A stretch of DNA of 64,000 nucleotides. It comes from Ralstonia pickettii (lineage in GTDB: Bacteria > Pseudomonadota > Gammaproteobacteria > Burkholderiales > Burkholderiaceae). The notes under the pieces were generated by a model. It was not told the origin of the DNA, searched no databases, and was given only the letters and a program-made list of their open reading frames with translations. Numbering within the stretch: position 1 is the first letter of the stretch; the number at the start of each line of letters is the position of its first letter. Both the position numbers and the translations under genes were made by a program. Where the stretch lies: assembly GCF_000607165.1 (NCBI RefSeq), contig NZ_JFZG01000008.1:372001-436000 (forward strand). The letters run 5' to 3'. Below are positions 17,460 through 26,858 of this stretch, piece by piece.

Positions 17460-18692
17460 ATGACGACCTACCTGAATGCCGCCGAAGCCGCCGCGCGCCT
17501 GCATATCTCGCGCCCCACGCTGTACGCCTATGTGAGCCGCGGGCTGCTGGCGGCATACCCGTCGCCCGATGGACGCGGCAGCCGCTACCGCGAAGCCGAT
17601 GTCACCCGCCTGGCCGATCAGCGTTCCGGCGGACGGCGCCCGCGCCAGGTGGTCCGCCACGCGCTGGACTGGGGCCTGCCGGTGATGGAATCGGCCATCA
17701 CGCTGATCGATCACGGGCAGTTGTTCTATCGCGGTACGCCCGCTTTGGAATTAGCCGAACGCGCCACGCTAGAGACCGTTGCGGCGCGGCTGTGGCAATG
17801 CGAAGAAGCGCTGGCCTTCAACACGCCCGCGCCGGTGTTGCCGAAGCGCTGGTACGCAGCGCTCACGTCGTTGGCAGACGCGGACATCCGCCAACGCTGC
17901 ATGGCGCTGTGCGCGCTTGCCTTGCCGGCGCTGGACGAGGCCGCGTGGCGACAGGATTCCGCACGCACGGCGCGCGATGCCGGCGCACTCTTGCGCGTGG
18001 TGTTTGCCGCCATGCTCGGCCGCAAGCCCGACACCGCGCCCGTGCATCTGCAATGCCAGCAGGCATGGAACGTTGACGCGCACGCTGCTGAGGCCATCCG
18101 CGTCGCATTGGTGCTCTGCGCAGATCACGAACTCAATGCCTCAAGCTTTGCGGCGCGCGTTGTTGCATCGACCGGCGCCAGCCTGGGCGCCGTGGTCAGC
18201 GCGGGCCTGGCTGCGCTCACCGGTGGCAGGCATGGCGGCACCACGGCGCGCGTGGAGGCATTGCTGAGCGAGCTGGAAGGGGAGCGCTCCGTGGCAACGG
18301 CATTGCGTCGTCGGCTTGATCGCGGCGATGCGCTGCCCGGCTTTGGCCACCCGCTGTATCGCAAGGCCGACCCGCGCGCCGACGCAATCCTGGCGCAGTT
18401 GCCGAAGGCCGGCAGGGTGCGCAAGCGGCTGCAATCGGTGATTGATGCCGTGGCCGGGCTGACCGGCGATGGGCCATCGGTGGATTTTGCGCTGGTGGCC
18501 ACCCGGCGTGTGCTCGGGCTGCCGGAAGGTTCAGGCTTTGGCCTGTTTGCAGCGGGGCGTACGGCAGGCTGGATTGCGCACGCGCTGGAGCAGCGCGCGG
18601 CGGGGCAGTTGATCCGCCCGAGAGCCGCCTATGTGGGGCCGATGCCGGCCGCGCCGGGTGCACCGGCGGGCCGCATCATTCGTGTGCGCTGA
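17460..18692 (+). CDS. Citrate synthase family protein with N-terminal helix-turn-helix
   Basis: A 410-residue fusion. Residues about 1-55 (YLNAAEAAARLHISRPTLYAYVSRG) form an excisionase/MerR-like helix-turn-helix. The rest is a citrate-synthase fold with LCADHELNASSFAARVVAST, a GGRHGG segment and DALPGFGHPLYRKADPRA, which carry the family's catalytic His residues and the Asp-containing loop. ATG 17460 is preferred over a TTG at 17436. Such HTH-fused citrate synthases are not the main TCA enzyme. They may make a citrate analogue or act as a sensor. The divergent CoA-transferase makes an acyl-CoA-related role plausible. Confidence 0.85.
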   Translation: MTTYLNAAEAAARLHISRPTLYAYVSRGLLAAYPSPDGRGSRYREADVTRLADQRSGGRRPRQVVRHALDWGLPVMESAITLIDHGQLFYRGTPALELAERATLETVAARLWQCEEALAFNTPAPVLPKRWYAALTSLADADIRQRCMALCALALPALDEAAWRQDSARTARDAGALLRVVFAAMLGRKPDTAPVHLQCQQAWNVDAHAAEAIRVALVLCADHELNASSFAARVVASTGASLGAVVSAGLAALTGGRHGGTTARVEALLSELEGERSVATALRRRLDRGDALPGFGHPLYRKADPRADAILAQLPKAGRVRKRLQSVIDAVAGLTGDGPSVDFALVATRRVLGLPEGSGFGLFAAGRTAGWIAHALEQRAAGQLIRPRAAYVGPMPAAPGAPAGRIIRVR

Positions 18693-18699
18693 CGCGCGA

Positions 18700-18954
18700 T
18701 CAGGCTTGCGGAATCTCGATCTTCACCTCAAGCACTTCCAGGTTGTCCTGGCGCTCGAGATTGACCTTGATGTCGTCGTTGCCGATCTTCACGTACTTCG
18801 AAATCACGGCCACCAGCTCGCGTTGCAGCGCGGGCAGGTAGTCGGCAGGCGCACCGCTGGCGGTACGTTCATGGGCGAGGATGATCTGCAGACGTTCCTT
18901 GGCGACGGTCGCAGTCTTCTTCTTCTCGCCCAGCAGGAAAGACAGAATCGACAT
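18700..18954 (-). CDS. minE: Cell division topological specificity factor MinE
   Basis: 84 residues. The N-terminal part ([30 protein letters not shown]) holds the membrane-targeting and MinD-binding segment. The remainder is the topological-specificity domain. MinE stimulates the MinD ATPase at the membrane and drives the pole-to-pole oscillation that keeps division at midcell. It is the last gene of minCDE, 14 bp after minD. Confidence 0.97.
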   Translation of the reverse strand: MSILSFLLGEKKKTATVAKERLQIILAHERTASGAPADYLPALQRELVAVISKYVKIGNDDIKVNLERQDNLEVLEVKIEIPQA

Positions 18955-18968
18955 GAATGTGCGTCTCC

Positions 18969-19790
18969 TTATTTACCGCTGCCGCCGAACAGGCGCTGCA
19001 GGAAGCCCGGCTTGTTGTATTCGACGTAGCGCAGTTCTTTCTCTTTGCCCAGGAAGCGGTCGATCACGTCATGATAGGCGTTCGCTACGTCGGAGCCTTC
19101 GATGTGGATGGCGGGTGTGCCCTGGTTGGACGCCTGCAGCACCGCTTCCGATTCCGGAATCACGCCGATCAGCTTGATGCGCAGGATTTCCTGAATGTCG
19201 GTGAGCGACAGCATTTCACCTTCGGACACGCGCTTCGGGTTGTAGCGCGTGAGCAGCAGGTGTTCCTTGATCGGTTCCTTGCCTTCCACCGCGCGGCGCG
19301 ACTTGGACGACAAGATGCCCAGGATGCGATCCGAATCGCGCACCGAAGACACTTCCGGGTTCGTCACGACGATGGCCTCATCGGCAAAGTACATCGCCAT
19401 CAGCGCGCCCGATTCGATACCGGCCGGCGAATCGCAGACGATGTATTCGAAGCCCATTTCCTTCAGGCCTTCGATCACCTTCTCGACGCCTTCACGCGTG
19501 AGTGCATCCTTGTCGCGCGTTTGCGAGGCGGGGAGGATGAACAGGTTCTCGCACTTCTTGTCCTTGATGAGGGCCTGGTTCAGGTTGGCCTCACCGTGGA
19601 TCACGTTGATCAGGTCATACACAACGCGGCGCTCGCAGCCCATGATGAGGTCGAGGTTGCGCAGGCCGACGTCGAAGTCGATGACGGCGGTCTTGTGACC
19701 GCGCAGCGCAAGGCCGGCAGAGAACGCCGCACTGGTGGTCGTCTTGCCGACGCCGCCCTTGCCGGAGGTGACTACGATGATCTTGGTCAT
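18969..19790 (-). CDS. minD: Septum site-determining ATPase MinD
   Basis: A 273-residue ParA/MinD-family ATPase. The deviant Walker [10 protein letters not shown] lies at residues 11-19, Walker A' region [13 protein letters not shown] near 40-52, and Walker B-like [11 protein letters not shown] near 120. The C terminus is an amphipathic, Phe/Leu-rich membrane-targeting helix ([12 protein letters not shown]). With ATP it dimerises on the inner membrane, recruits MinC and is released by MinE. It is the middle gene of minCDE, 44 bp after minC. Confidence 0.98.
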   Translation of the reverse strand: MTKIIVVTSGKGGVGKTTTSAAFSAGLALRGHKTAVIDFDVGLRNLDLIMGCERRVVYDLINVIHGEANLNQALIKDKKCENLFILPASQTRDKDALTREGVEKVIEGLKEMGFEYIVCDSPAGIESGALMAMYFADEAIVVTNPEVSSVRDSDRILGILSSKSRRAVEGKEPIKEHLLLTRYNPKRVSEGEMLSLTDIQEILRIKLIGVIPESEAVLQASNQGTPAIHIEGSDVANAYHDVIDRFLGKEKELRYVEYNKPGFLQRLFGGSGK

Positions 19791-19834
19791 GGCTCGTATA
19801 TCGAAAAGTTAAATCGCTCGGCGCACGGGGTGCG

Positions 19835-20614
19835 TCACTTCATCCGCAACGGTTCGAAAACCAGCGTGTTGTCCGCGAGCCGGACCTGCGCAGGCTTGCT
19901 GGCGTAGGCGTCGGGCCACGGGGTTTCGCCGGTGCGGTAGATGCCGGCGATGGAAATCAGTTGCGGCTCCAGACACGTGCAGAAGATGCGCGCATCCAGG
20001 TTGCCCTTCACGCCCGCCAGCGCGCGACCGCGCAGCGAGGCATAGACATAGATGTTGCCTTCGGCGATCACCTCGGCGCCGTCACTCACCAAGTCGAGCA
20101 CGACGAGGTCGCCGCGCGCATAAATGCGCTGGCCGGAGCGCAAGGGGCGATCGACGATCATCGTGCCGGGCTGCATGGCCACGGCATCGACGGGGGGAAC
20201 AGCAGGGGCGGGGGCAGGCGCTTCGGCAGCCTGGGCGTGCTCGGGGGCGTCCTGGCCTTCGCCGTTGTCCTTGGCGTCTTTCTCGCCGCGCGGACGGCGG
20301 CCATGGCTGTCGAGCAGCGGCAGGCCAAAGGCCTGCGCCCACTCGGCCTGCTCGGGACTGGCAACCACGCCGATCGCGCGGGCACGCAGCGCGGTCAGGG
20401 TCTCCACCAAACGGTCGATCGGCAGGCGCTCGTCTTCAGCCAGACGGCGCACGTCGATGGCGATCACGTCGTTGGAGAAAAACTCGGGCGTGTCGGCAAA
20501 GCGTCGCGTGAGTTCGGCGGCCAAGGCGTCCATGTCGGCGGTGCGCGGCGACAGCAGCAGGGCATCGACGGTGCCGCTGCGGATCTCGAACAGCGGCGCT
20601 TTCTTCTGGGACAT
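19835..20614 (-). CDS. minC: Septum formation inhibitor MinC
   Basis: A 259-residue FtsZ-polymerisation inhibitor. Residues about 5-100 are the N-terminal FtsZ-inhibiting domain ([20 protein letters not shown]). Residues about 150-259 are the beta-helical MinD-binding domain with its repeated glycines ([33 protein letters not shown]). Between them lies a long acidic then Ala/Pro-rich linker ([23 protein letters not shown]...), longer than the E. coli linker. It is the first gene of minCDE. No strong ribosome site precedes ATG 20614. Confidence 0.96.
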   Translation of the reverse strand: MSQKKAPLFEIRSGTVDALLLSPRTADMDALAAELTRRFADTPEFFSNDVIAIDVRRLAEDERLPIDRLVETLTALRARAIGVVASPEQAEWAQAFGLPLLDSHGRRPRGEKDAKDNGEGQDAPEHAQAAEAPAPAPAVPPVDAVAMQPGTMIVDRPLRSGQRIYARGDLVVLDLVSDGAEVIAEGNIYVYASLRGRALAGVKGNLDARIFCTCLEPQLISIAGIYRTGETPWPDAYASKPAQVRLADNTLVFEPLRMK

Positions 20615-20750
20615 AGAACGGCTACGCGGAAAAATGGGCTCATTCTAACGTTGTTGACGAAACGCCTTGGATTTTTTGGCCCCGCCGCTCCGCCATCCGG
20701 TTGAGACCCGCAGCCGGCGCCGTTCTCAACACTGCCGGCGCCACGCGCAA

Positions 20751-20779
20751 ATGTCATGCGATGGTCACAGCATCGTCAT
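20751..20779 (+). promoter_or_regulatory. Candidate Pho box: three 11-bp direct repeats
   Basis: Heptamers ATGTCAT, TGGTCAC and TCGTCAT start at 20751, 20762 and 20773, each separated by 4 bp. This is the PhoB arrangement (CTGTCAT-N4 repeats). A -10-like GATACT follows 10 bp later (20790-20795). The remaining minC-nucleotidase gap (337 bp in all) shows no other recognised feature. Phosphate-starvation control of the nucleotidase gene is inferred. Confidence 0.5.
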
Positions 20780-20951
20780 GCACGCTTTCGATACTTCTCC
20801 GCTTCTGAGCCCCCCGGTCCAGTCCGTTGTCCTATCGCGTTGCGCAAACGGTTCCCTCCGATTCTGCGTGCGCGCCCGCGCGTCATTCGCTTCATCAGCA
20901 GTTCGCAGTCCGTAGTTCGCATACCAAAAAATAAACTTCAGGGAGAAGTTC

Positions 20952-23018
20952 ATGCGAGTCCGACCGTTGTGTTCTGCGGCGTTGCCGCTTGCTGTTTTCT
21001 TGTCGATATCGTTGGCTGCCTGTGGCGGCGGCGGCGATACGCCTTCCAACGGCAACGCCACGCCTGCCGCCAGCACTGCCCCCGCAGGTACCAAAGCCAC
21101 GCTGGCCGTGTTGGAAACCACCGACCTGCACACCAACGTGCTGTCGTACGACTATTTCAAGCTCGCGGCCGACAACTCGCTCGGCTTCGAGCGCGTGGCA
21201 ACGCTCATCAACCAAGCGCGCACGCAATTCCCGAACACGCTGCTGCTGGACAACGGTGACACCATCCAGGGCACCGCGCTGTCGGACTACCAGGCCATGG
21301 TGAGCCCGGTCACGTGCGACCAGACGCTGGCGATCTACAAGGTGATGAACGCGGCCAAGTACGACGGCGGCGGTATCGGTAACCACGAGTTCAACTACGG
21401 CCTGCCGTATCTGTCGCAGGTGACTGGCAACACGTTCAACGTCGATGGCCTGCCCGATCCGGCCACGCAGAAGAAATGCGCTGGCCCGAACTTCCCGCAA
21501 GTGCTGGCCAACGTCGTGAGCGCGAAGACGAATGCGCCGCTGTTCCAGCCGTACACGATCATCACCAAGACGGTGACTGCCACGGCGCCCGACGGCAGCA
21601 CCGTCAGCGCGCCGGTCAAGGTCGGCATCATCAGCTTTACGCCGCCCACGATCACGAGCTGGGACAAGCGCTGGCTCGACGGCAAGGTCTATACGGTCGG
21701 CATCAAGGAAACTGCTGCCAAGTACATCCCCGAGATGCGCGCGAAGGGTGCTGACCTGGTGGTCGCGATTTCGCACGGCGGGCTAGATAACTCGACGTAT
21801 TCGCCGACGATGGAGAACGGCAGCTGGTGGCTGTCGACCGTGCCGGGCATTGATGCCATGCTGATCGGCCATTCGCACCAGCTGTTCCCCGATGCCAAGA
21901 GCACGGTCAGCCAGTTCAACCTGCCGGGTGTCGACAAGGTGGCCGGCACTGTGAACGGTGTGCCGACCGTGATGGCGAACTACTGGGGCAAGCACCTGGG
22001 TGTAATCAAGCTTGGGCTGACGTTCAACGGCACGAACTGGGCCGTCGACAAGACGCAGACCACGGTGGAGGCGCGCTCGATCCAGAACGCGGACAAGACG
22101 TACGTGGCAGCCGACCCGACTGTTTCCGCAGCCATTGCCACCGAACACCAGGCGACGATCAACTACGTGAAGACGCCGGTGGGCAGCACCGACTTCAACA
22201 TGAGCACGTACTTTGCCGATGTGGGTGACCCGGGCGCGATCGAGATCGTCAACCAGGCGCAGGCCGATTACGTGTCGGCGTACGTTCAGGCGAACCTGCC
22301 GCAATACGCGTCGCTGCCGGTGCTGTCGGTAAGCGCACCGTTCAAGAGCGGTTTCGGTGGCGGTACCGATTTCACTGACGTGGCGGCTGGCCCGCTGGCG
22401 ATCAACAACGCGGCTGACCTGTACCTGTATCCGAACACGGTCTACGCAGTGAAGGTGGCAGGCTCCGACATCAAGAACTGGCTGGAGACGGCCGCCAAGC
22501 GCTTCAATACCATCGACCCGACGCAAGCGACGGTGCAGAAGCTGGTGAGCACGTTCCCTGGCTACAACTTCGACATGTTCACCACGCCGGACCTGACGTA
22601 TGAGATTGATGTCACGCAGCCCGTGGGCAGCCGCATCAAGAACCTCATGTACAAGGGCGTGGCACTCGACCCGGCGGCGCAGTTCATCGTGGCGACCAAC
22701 AACTACCGTGCAAGCGGTGGCGGCAACTTCCCGGGCCTGGACGGCAGCAAGACGATCTATGCCTCGCCGGATGCCAACCGCGACGTGCTGATCAGCTACA
22801 TCAAGAAGATCGGCAGCGTGAAGCGTGCGACGAACGGTTCGCAGCGTAGCTGGCGCTTTACGAAGCTGGCCAGCTCGGTGGCGCAGGTGCAGTTCACGTC
22901 TGCGCCCAACAAGCTGGCCAGCGCTACGGCCGCCGGCATCACCAACGTCACGCAGGTGGCCGCGGATGACGGCTCGGGCAAGGGCCTCGCGGTGTACCAG
23001 ATCGACCTGACGCAGTAA
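20952..23018 (+). CDS. Lipoprotein 5'-nucleotidase / 2',3'-cyclic phosphodiesterase family
   Basis: 688 residues. The lipobox LAAC at residues 21-24 (SISLAACGGGG) gives an envelope-anchored lipoprotein with a Ser/Ala/Pro linker. The metallophosphatase domain carries the two-metal motifs LETTDLHTNVLSYD, LLDNGDTIQG, GIGNHEFNYGL, AISHGG and LIGHSHQLF. The C-terminal 5_nucleotid_C domain starts near residue 390 and contains the substrate-stacking region (AAGPLAINNAADLYLYPNT). It should release phosphate from nucleotides in the periplasm, like CpdB and UshA. Start ATG 20952 follows GGGAGAAG. It is co-oriented with the Sel1 gene 12 bp downstream; a candidate Pho box lies upstream. Confidence 0.9.
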   Translation: MRVRPLCSAALPLAVFLSISLAACGGGGDTPSNGNATPAASTAPAGTKATLAVLETTDLHTNVLSYDYFKLAADNSLGFERVATLINQARTQFPNTLLLDNGDTIQGTALSDYQAMVSPVTCDQTLAIYKVMNAAKYDGGGIGNHEFNYGLPYLSQVTGNTFNVDGLPDPATQKKCAGPNFPQVLANVVSAKTNAPLFQPYTIITKTVTATAPDGSTVSAPVKVGIISFTPPTITSWDKRWLDGKVYTVGIKETAAKYIPEMRAKGADLVVAISHGGLDNSTYSPTMENGSWWLSTVPGIDAMLIGHSHQLFPDAKSTVSQFNLPGVDKVAGTVNGVPTVMANYWGKHLGVIKLGLTFNGTNWAVDKTQTTVEARSIQNADKTYVAADPTVSAAIATEHQATINYVKTPVGSTDFNMSTYFADVGDPGAIEIVNQAQADYVSAYVQANLPQYASLPVLSVSAPFKSGFGGGTDFTDVAAGPLAINNAADLYLYPNTVYAVKVAGSDIKNWLETAAKRFNTIDPTQATVQKLVSTFPGYNFDMFTTPDLTYEIDVTQPVGSRIKNLMYKGVALDPAAQFIVATNNYRASGGGNFPGLDGSKTIYASPDANRDVLISYIKKIGSVKRATNGSQRSWRFTKLASSVAQVQFTSAPNKLASATAAGITNVTQVAADDGSGKGLAVYQIDLTQ

Positions 23019-23030
23019 GAGGGCCACGCC

Positions 23031-23834
23031 ATGCCATCTCTTCGTTCCGCATGGGCGGGTGCATCGGCGATGGAATCTCCGCGCCAGTCGGTGCCGATGC
23101 TCACGGTGGCTGCGGCCCTGGCGATCATCGTAACGGCTGGCGGCTGGCTGTCGCACGCACGCCAGGCACCGGCCGTGGATGCTACGCAGCTGGAATCGTG
23201 GCGCGCGATGGTCGTGCAAGCGATGGAGCCCGAGGCGCTGCAGCAGTTGCGTCAGCTCGCACGCAGCGGCTCGGTGCCGGCGCAGTCGGCATTGGGCCAA
23301 GCGTTGCTCAGCGCGCACGACAGTGCCTTGCGTAACGAAGGGATGCGCTGGCTCGAAACCGCTGCACCGAGCGATGCGCGTGCGCAGTTGTCACTGGGTA
23401 AGGCGCTGCTGCTCGGCACGAGCGGCGTTGAACGAGACTATCCGCGCGCGCTGCGCCTGCTGCGTCAATCCGCTGACAAGGGCGACGCGGCAGCCGCGTA
23501 CTACTTGGGCGTGATGTATCGCAGCGGCTACGGCACGGCCATCGACACCGCACAGGCTGCGCACTGGTTTGATCGCGCTGCCCGCCACGAGATTCCGGCA
23601 GCAATGTTCATGTTGGCCAACGCCTACCGTGAAGGCGATGGCGTGCCGCGCGACGAAGCCCGCGCGCTGGCGTTGTACCAGGATGCCGCTGAGCACGAAT
23701 TGCCAGAGGCCGTGCAAGCCTTGGCGATGGCGTATCAGAACGGCGAACTGGGTCTCAAGCGCGACGATGCGGCGTATCACCAGCAGTGGATCGAAACGGC
23801 ACATGCGCTGAAGCATCCAGCGCTCGCGCCGTAA
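23031..23834 (+). CDS. Membrane-anchored Sel1-repeat protein
   Basis: 267 residues. One N-terminal hydrophobic segment (VPMLTVAAALAIIVTAGGWL, residues about 21-40) is a signal anchor. Then come Sel1/TPR-like repeats. The clear ones are KGDAAAAYYLGVMYRSGYGT, EIPAAMFMLANAYREGDGV and ELPEAVQALAMAYQNGELGL, each starting with the ALxLxxxAAxxG pattern. Sel1 repeats mediate protein contacts; no catalytic motif is present. The 12-bp spacing from the nucleotidase suggests one operon, so it may scaffold an envelope complex with that enzyme. Confidence 0.85.
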   Translation: MPSLRSAWAGASAMESPRQSVPMLTVAAALAIIVTAGGWLSHARQAPAVDATQLESWRAMVVQAMEPEALQQLRQLARSGSVPAQSALGQALLSAHDSALRNEGMRWLETAAPSDARAQLSLGKALLLGTSGVERDYPRALRLLRQSADKGDAAAAYYLGVMYRSGYGTAIDTAQAAHWFDRAARHEIPAAMFMLANAYREGDGVPRDEARALALYQDAAEHELPEAVQALAMAYQNGELGLKRDDAAYHQQWIETAHALKHPALAP

Positions 23835-23847
23835 TACAGCAGTTCCT

Positions 23848-24825
23848 TTAGTAAAGCCCGCGGGTCTGAGCGTGCAGGCGCACCAGACCCAGCAGGGCGT
23901 CAATCTGCTGCGTCGGCACACCCACGTGCTGGCCGATCTCCCGCACCGATGCCACCAGCGCATCGATCTCCAGCGGGCCGCGTCCGGCTTCGGCATCCTG
24001 CAGCATCGACGTCTTGAACGCGCCGAGTTGACGCGTCACCGCGCTGCGTTCTTCGCCGCTCTGCTCAATCGGACAACCGATGCGTGCGCCGATTGCTTTG
24101 GCCTCTTCCATGACGCCCAGGCAAAACGCACTGACCAGCGGATCATCAAGAATGCGGTCGCACGTCGCGCCCGTGAGCACCGACACCGGGTTCATCGTCA
24201 TGTTGCCCCACAGCTTGAACCAGATGTCGCGTTGGATGGCTTCGCTGCGTTCGATCTGCAAGCCCGCGCACTCGAACAACTTGCTGACCGTGTCCAAACG
24301 CGGTGTGGCACCACCTGCGGGTTCGCCGAGAATCAATCGCTTGCCGAAACCATGACGCACGTGTCCTGGTGCCGACATTGAACACGTCAGATGCACCACG
24401 CAACCCAGCACGTTCTTCGTTGGAATCGCCTGCGCGATGCGACCGTGTGGATCCACCGATTGAAGTCGCAGACCTTCCAGCGGCCCGTGTCGATCAAAGA
24501 ACCACCATGGCACGCCGTTCATCGCTACCACCACACAGGTCTCGGGGCCGATGAGCGGGGCAATGCCTTGTGCCACGCTTTCCATGGCAGGGGCTTTCAC
24601 GGCAACGATCACGACGTCCTGCACACCGAACGCGTGCGCGTCGTCACTCGCGTGCACGGACGCAGATCGCGTGTTGCCGTCTTCGGTCAGGCGCAGTCCT
24701 TCAGCATGCAATGCCTGAAGCGTCGCCCCCCGTGTCAGTACATTGATCGGTTGATCTGCCAGCGCGAGCTTCGCGCCAAGATAGCCGCCGACAGCGCCGG
24801 CGCCCACGATGCAAATACGTGTCAT
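23848..24825 (-). CDS. 2-dehydropantoate 2-reductase family (ApbA/PanE)
   Basis: A 325-residue oxidoreductase. The NADP-binding motif is GAGAVGGYLGAKLA near the N terminus. The family marker KLWGNMTMNPVSVLTGATCD, with the catalytic Lys, is around residues 188-207. The C-terminal helical domain includes VTRQLGAFKTSMLQDAEAGRGPLEIDAL, again typical. The true PanE reduces ketopantoate for pantothenate synthesis. Here the gene follows a class II aldolase gene by 4 bp, so it may reduce another 2-keto acid in a catabolic route. Confidence 0.9.
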   Translation of the reverse strand: MTRICIVGAGAVGGYLGAKLALADQPINVLTRGATLQALHAEGLRLTEDGNTRSASVHASDDAHAFGVQDVVIVAVKAPAMESVAQGIAPLIGPETCVVVAMNGVPWWFFDRHGPLEGLRLQSVDPHGRIAQAIPTKNVLGCVVHLTCSMSAPGHVRHGFGKRLILGEPAGGATPRLDTVSKLFECAGLQIERSEAIQRDIWFKLWGNMTMNPVSVLTGATCDRILDDPLVSAFCLGVMEEAKAIGARIGCPIEQSGEERSAVTRQLGAFKTSMLQDAEAGRGPLEIDALVASVREIGQHVGVPTQQIDALLGLVRLHAQTRGLY

Positions 24826-24829
24826 GTGA

Positions 24830-25654
24830 TCAGGTTCGGTAGGAAGGATCGATGCGGTCGATGGTACGGGTCAGTGCCGCGAACACGTCTTCACCTGCGC
24901 CAAAGTTCGGGTTGAACTGCAGCGAATCGCGCGTGCAGTTGCGCGCCACCGCTTCGGGAATCTCCAGCACCGGGCCCATCGATGTGGAAGCGAGCTGGAT
25001 CTCGCATGCGCGGTTGAGCAGCCACAGCACCGCAAACGCCCGCGCAATCGAATCGCCCCAGGCCAGCAGCCCGTGGTTGCGCAAGATCACCGCAGGCTTG
25101 TCGCCGATGTTCCTCACCAGGCGCGGCCCTTCATCGGCATGCACGGTGATGCCTTCGAAGTCGTGATACGCCACCTTGCCGTGCAGTTGCGCCGCGTAGA
25201 AGTTGCTGATCGACAGACCATCGCGCGCGCATGCCACGGCCATGCCGGCAGTGGTGTGGGTGTGCATCACACAGTGCGCCCCCGGGATGCCGGCATGAAT
25301 AGCGGCATGCACGGTAAAGCCCGCCGGGTTGACCGGCCAGTCCGGCTGACCTGCCGCGCGCCGCACGTTGCCCTGCAGGTCGATCTTCACGAGGTTTGAC
25401 GCGCAAACCTCGGCATACGTTAGGCCAAACGGATTGATGAGAAAGTGCGGACCTTCATCGTCGTTCACACCGTCTTCCGGCTGCAGGCGCAGCGTGATGT
25501 GGTTATAGATGAGTTCGGTCCAGCCGAGCTGCGCAAAGATGCGGTAGCACGCCGCCAGCTTCACGCGCGCGGCCCATTCGCGTGGGCCGCACCAGGCCGG
25601 ACGATGGGCCTGGATATCCGGATGGGAATCGGGTGAAAGCGAAAGCACCGTCAT
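24830..25654 (-). CDS. Class II aldolase/adducin family protein
   Basis: 274 residues from ATG 25654, which has an AGGAGA ribosome site; the frame opens at 25681. Zn-binding histidines appear in HCVMHTHTTAGMAVA and the late ILRNHGLLAWG motif. The N-terminal TELIYNHITLRLQ is also typical of the family (N-H-x-T/S). Such enzymes perform retro-aldol cleavage of sugar phosphates or hydroxy acids; the substrate cannot be told from sequence. It is probably co-transcribed with the reductase gene that starts 4 bp downstream. Confidence 0.9.
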   Translation of the reverse strand: MTVLSLSPDSHPDIQAHRPAWCGPREWAARVKLAACYRIFAQLGWTELIYNHITLRLQPEDGVNDDEGPHFLINPFGLTYAEVCASNLVKIDLQGNVRRAAGQPDWPVNPAGFTVHAAIHAGIPGAHCVMHTHTTAGMAVACARDGLSISNFYAAQLHGKVAYHDFEGITVHADEGPRLVRNIGDKPAVILRNHGLLAWGDSIARAFAVLWLLNRACEIQLASTSMGPVLEIPEAVARNCTRDSLQFNPNFGAGEDVFAALTRTIDRIDPSYRT

Positions 25655-25766
25655 GACCTGTCTCCTGATCGCAGGGGCCATGCGCCGGTCGGGTTGCCGG
25701 CGCCAAATTTATTCACATGTTAATGAATTTGTGCCGGACGTCAAACCACGTTACATCCGCTGCCTG

Positions 25767-26714
25767 CTAGGGCAATTGGTTGCGCAGGATCACCAGCCAC
25801 TGCATGACCGAATTGGTGTACGGATCGAGCTGGTTGGCGTCGTTCAACTCGGTGATGCTCATCGAGGCGGATTGCTGCACGTTGCCGCCAATCGATTTCA
25901 CCTCATGGCGCACCGGGTCCACCTCGACGACGAGATCGCAGTGCATGGGGGTTCTGCCGGCCTGGATCTCCGCCGGATCCGTCATGAAGCGATCGGCGCC
26001 GCGCGCGGTGCAGATGAGGTCGCCCGGATGCGGCACGGCGGGTGTGCGTTCAAGGACGAAGGCGGGATGCTTGAGCAGATGATCGCGCGCGTCGGTCACG
26101 TATTCCGCATGCGTGGCGCCGGTCAGGAATTGATCGTTCTGCAAGCCAGCCTTGCGCATGATCCAAGAGAGGAACACCGCAGACCACGCCCAGCCGCCGG
26201 TGGTCAACTGCTGACAAGTCGGTGTCTTGCCGACGATGCCCCAATAGCGCTTGGCCAGCATGCAACCCCGTGCGGTGGCTTCACCGCCCGTGCCGTCCGG
26301 ATAGCGCAGGCAAGGCGCAGGGGGCGGTACCGCAGACGTGGCAGCTGCGTTGGGCAACGGCATGTCGGTGCCGCTTTCTTCATCGGACGGGGCAGGGGTG
26401 GGGTCGTCGGCCGTCAGCCAGCGGCCCTGCGGCTGGTCGGGAAACCCGCCGCCTGCGACGCAATACGTATCGTCACGCCCCACGCGCACCACCTGGCGCC
26501 CCCACCGATCCCATTCGGTCAGGGCAATCTCGATCATCTTTTCGCGTGGCGTGGCACCTGGCCGAGTCTGCACGACTTCGTTGTCAGGCAGCGGTTCGGC
26601 TTGCGGACGCGCAGGCGGTGTCGCGCAACCGGCAAACCAGAGGACCGGTGCGATCAGAACGATTGGTAGGGCAATGCGCAGAGTGAGCGAATTGCGCAGG
26701 AAAGGGCGGGACAT
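25767..26714 (-). CDS. DUF2272 lipoprotein
   Basis: About 315 residues from ATG 26714. The N terminus has a lipobox (VLWFAGC) after a hydrophobic stretch, so it is a predicted lipoprotein. The body resembles DUF2272: EIALTEWDRWGRQVVR near the start, GWAWSAVFLSWIMRKAG, then VPHPGDLICTARGADRF and HCDLVVEVD. The conserved Trp/Ser and His/Asp look like an NlpC/P60-related hydrolase core, which is inference. A Pro/Asp-rich insertion (DDPTPAPSDEESGTDMPLP) interrupts the N-terminal third. No good ribosome site was seen for any start; a GTG at 26789 would also be in frame. Confidence 0.75.
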   Translation of the reverse strand: MSRPFLRNSLTLRIALPIVLIAPVLWFAGCATPPARPQAEPLPDNEVVQTRPGATPREKMIEIALTEWDRWGRQVVRVGRDDTYCVAGGGFPDQPQGRWLTADDPTPAPSDEESGTDMPLPNAAATSAVPPPAPCLRYPDGTGGEATARGCMLAKRYWGIVGKTPTCQQLTTGGWAWSAVFLSWIMRKAGLQNDQFLTGATHAEYVTDARDHLLKHPAFVLERTPAVPHPGDLICTARGADRFMTDPAEIQAGRTPMHCDLVVEVDPVRHEVKSIGGNVQQSASMSITELNDANQLDPYTNSVMQWLVILRNQLP

Positions 26715-26858
26715 GGAAGAGGGGGAAGGGATGGCCTGACGGGGAGACAGGCCTTCCGACGTGGTACGCCAATGCTGCGGTCGATTCACGCATGCAATGG
26801 CATGCCACGTCGTTGGCGCTAACCAGACCGGCTGGTCACGCCGAGGGTTGTCATTGCC

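Noticed and set aside
21783-23318. 511-residue minus-strand frame over the nucleotidase gene
   Set aside because: Antisense to a gene with complete metallophosphatase motifs.
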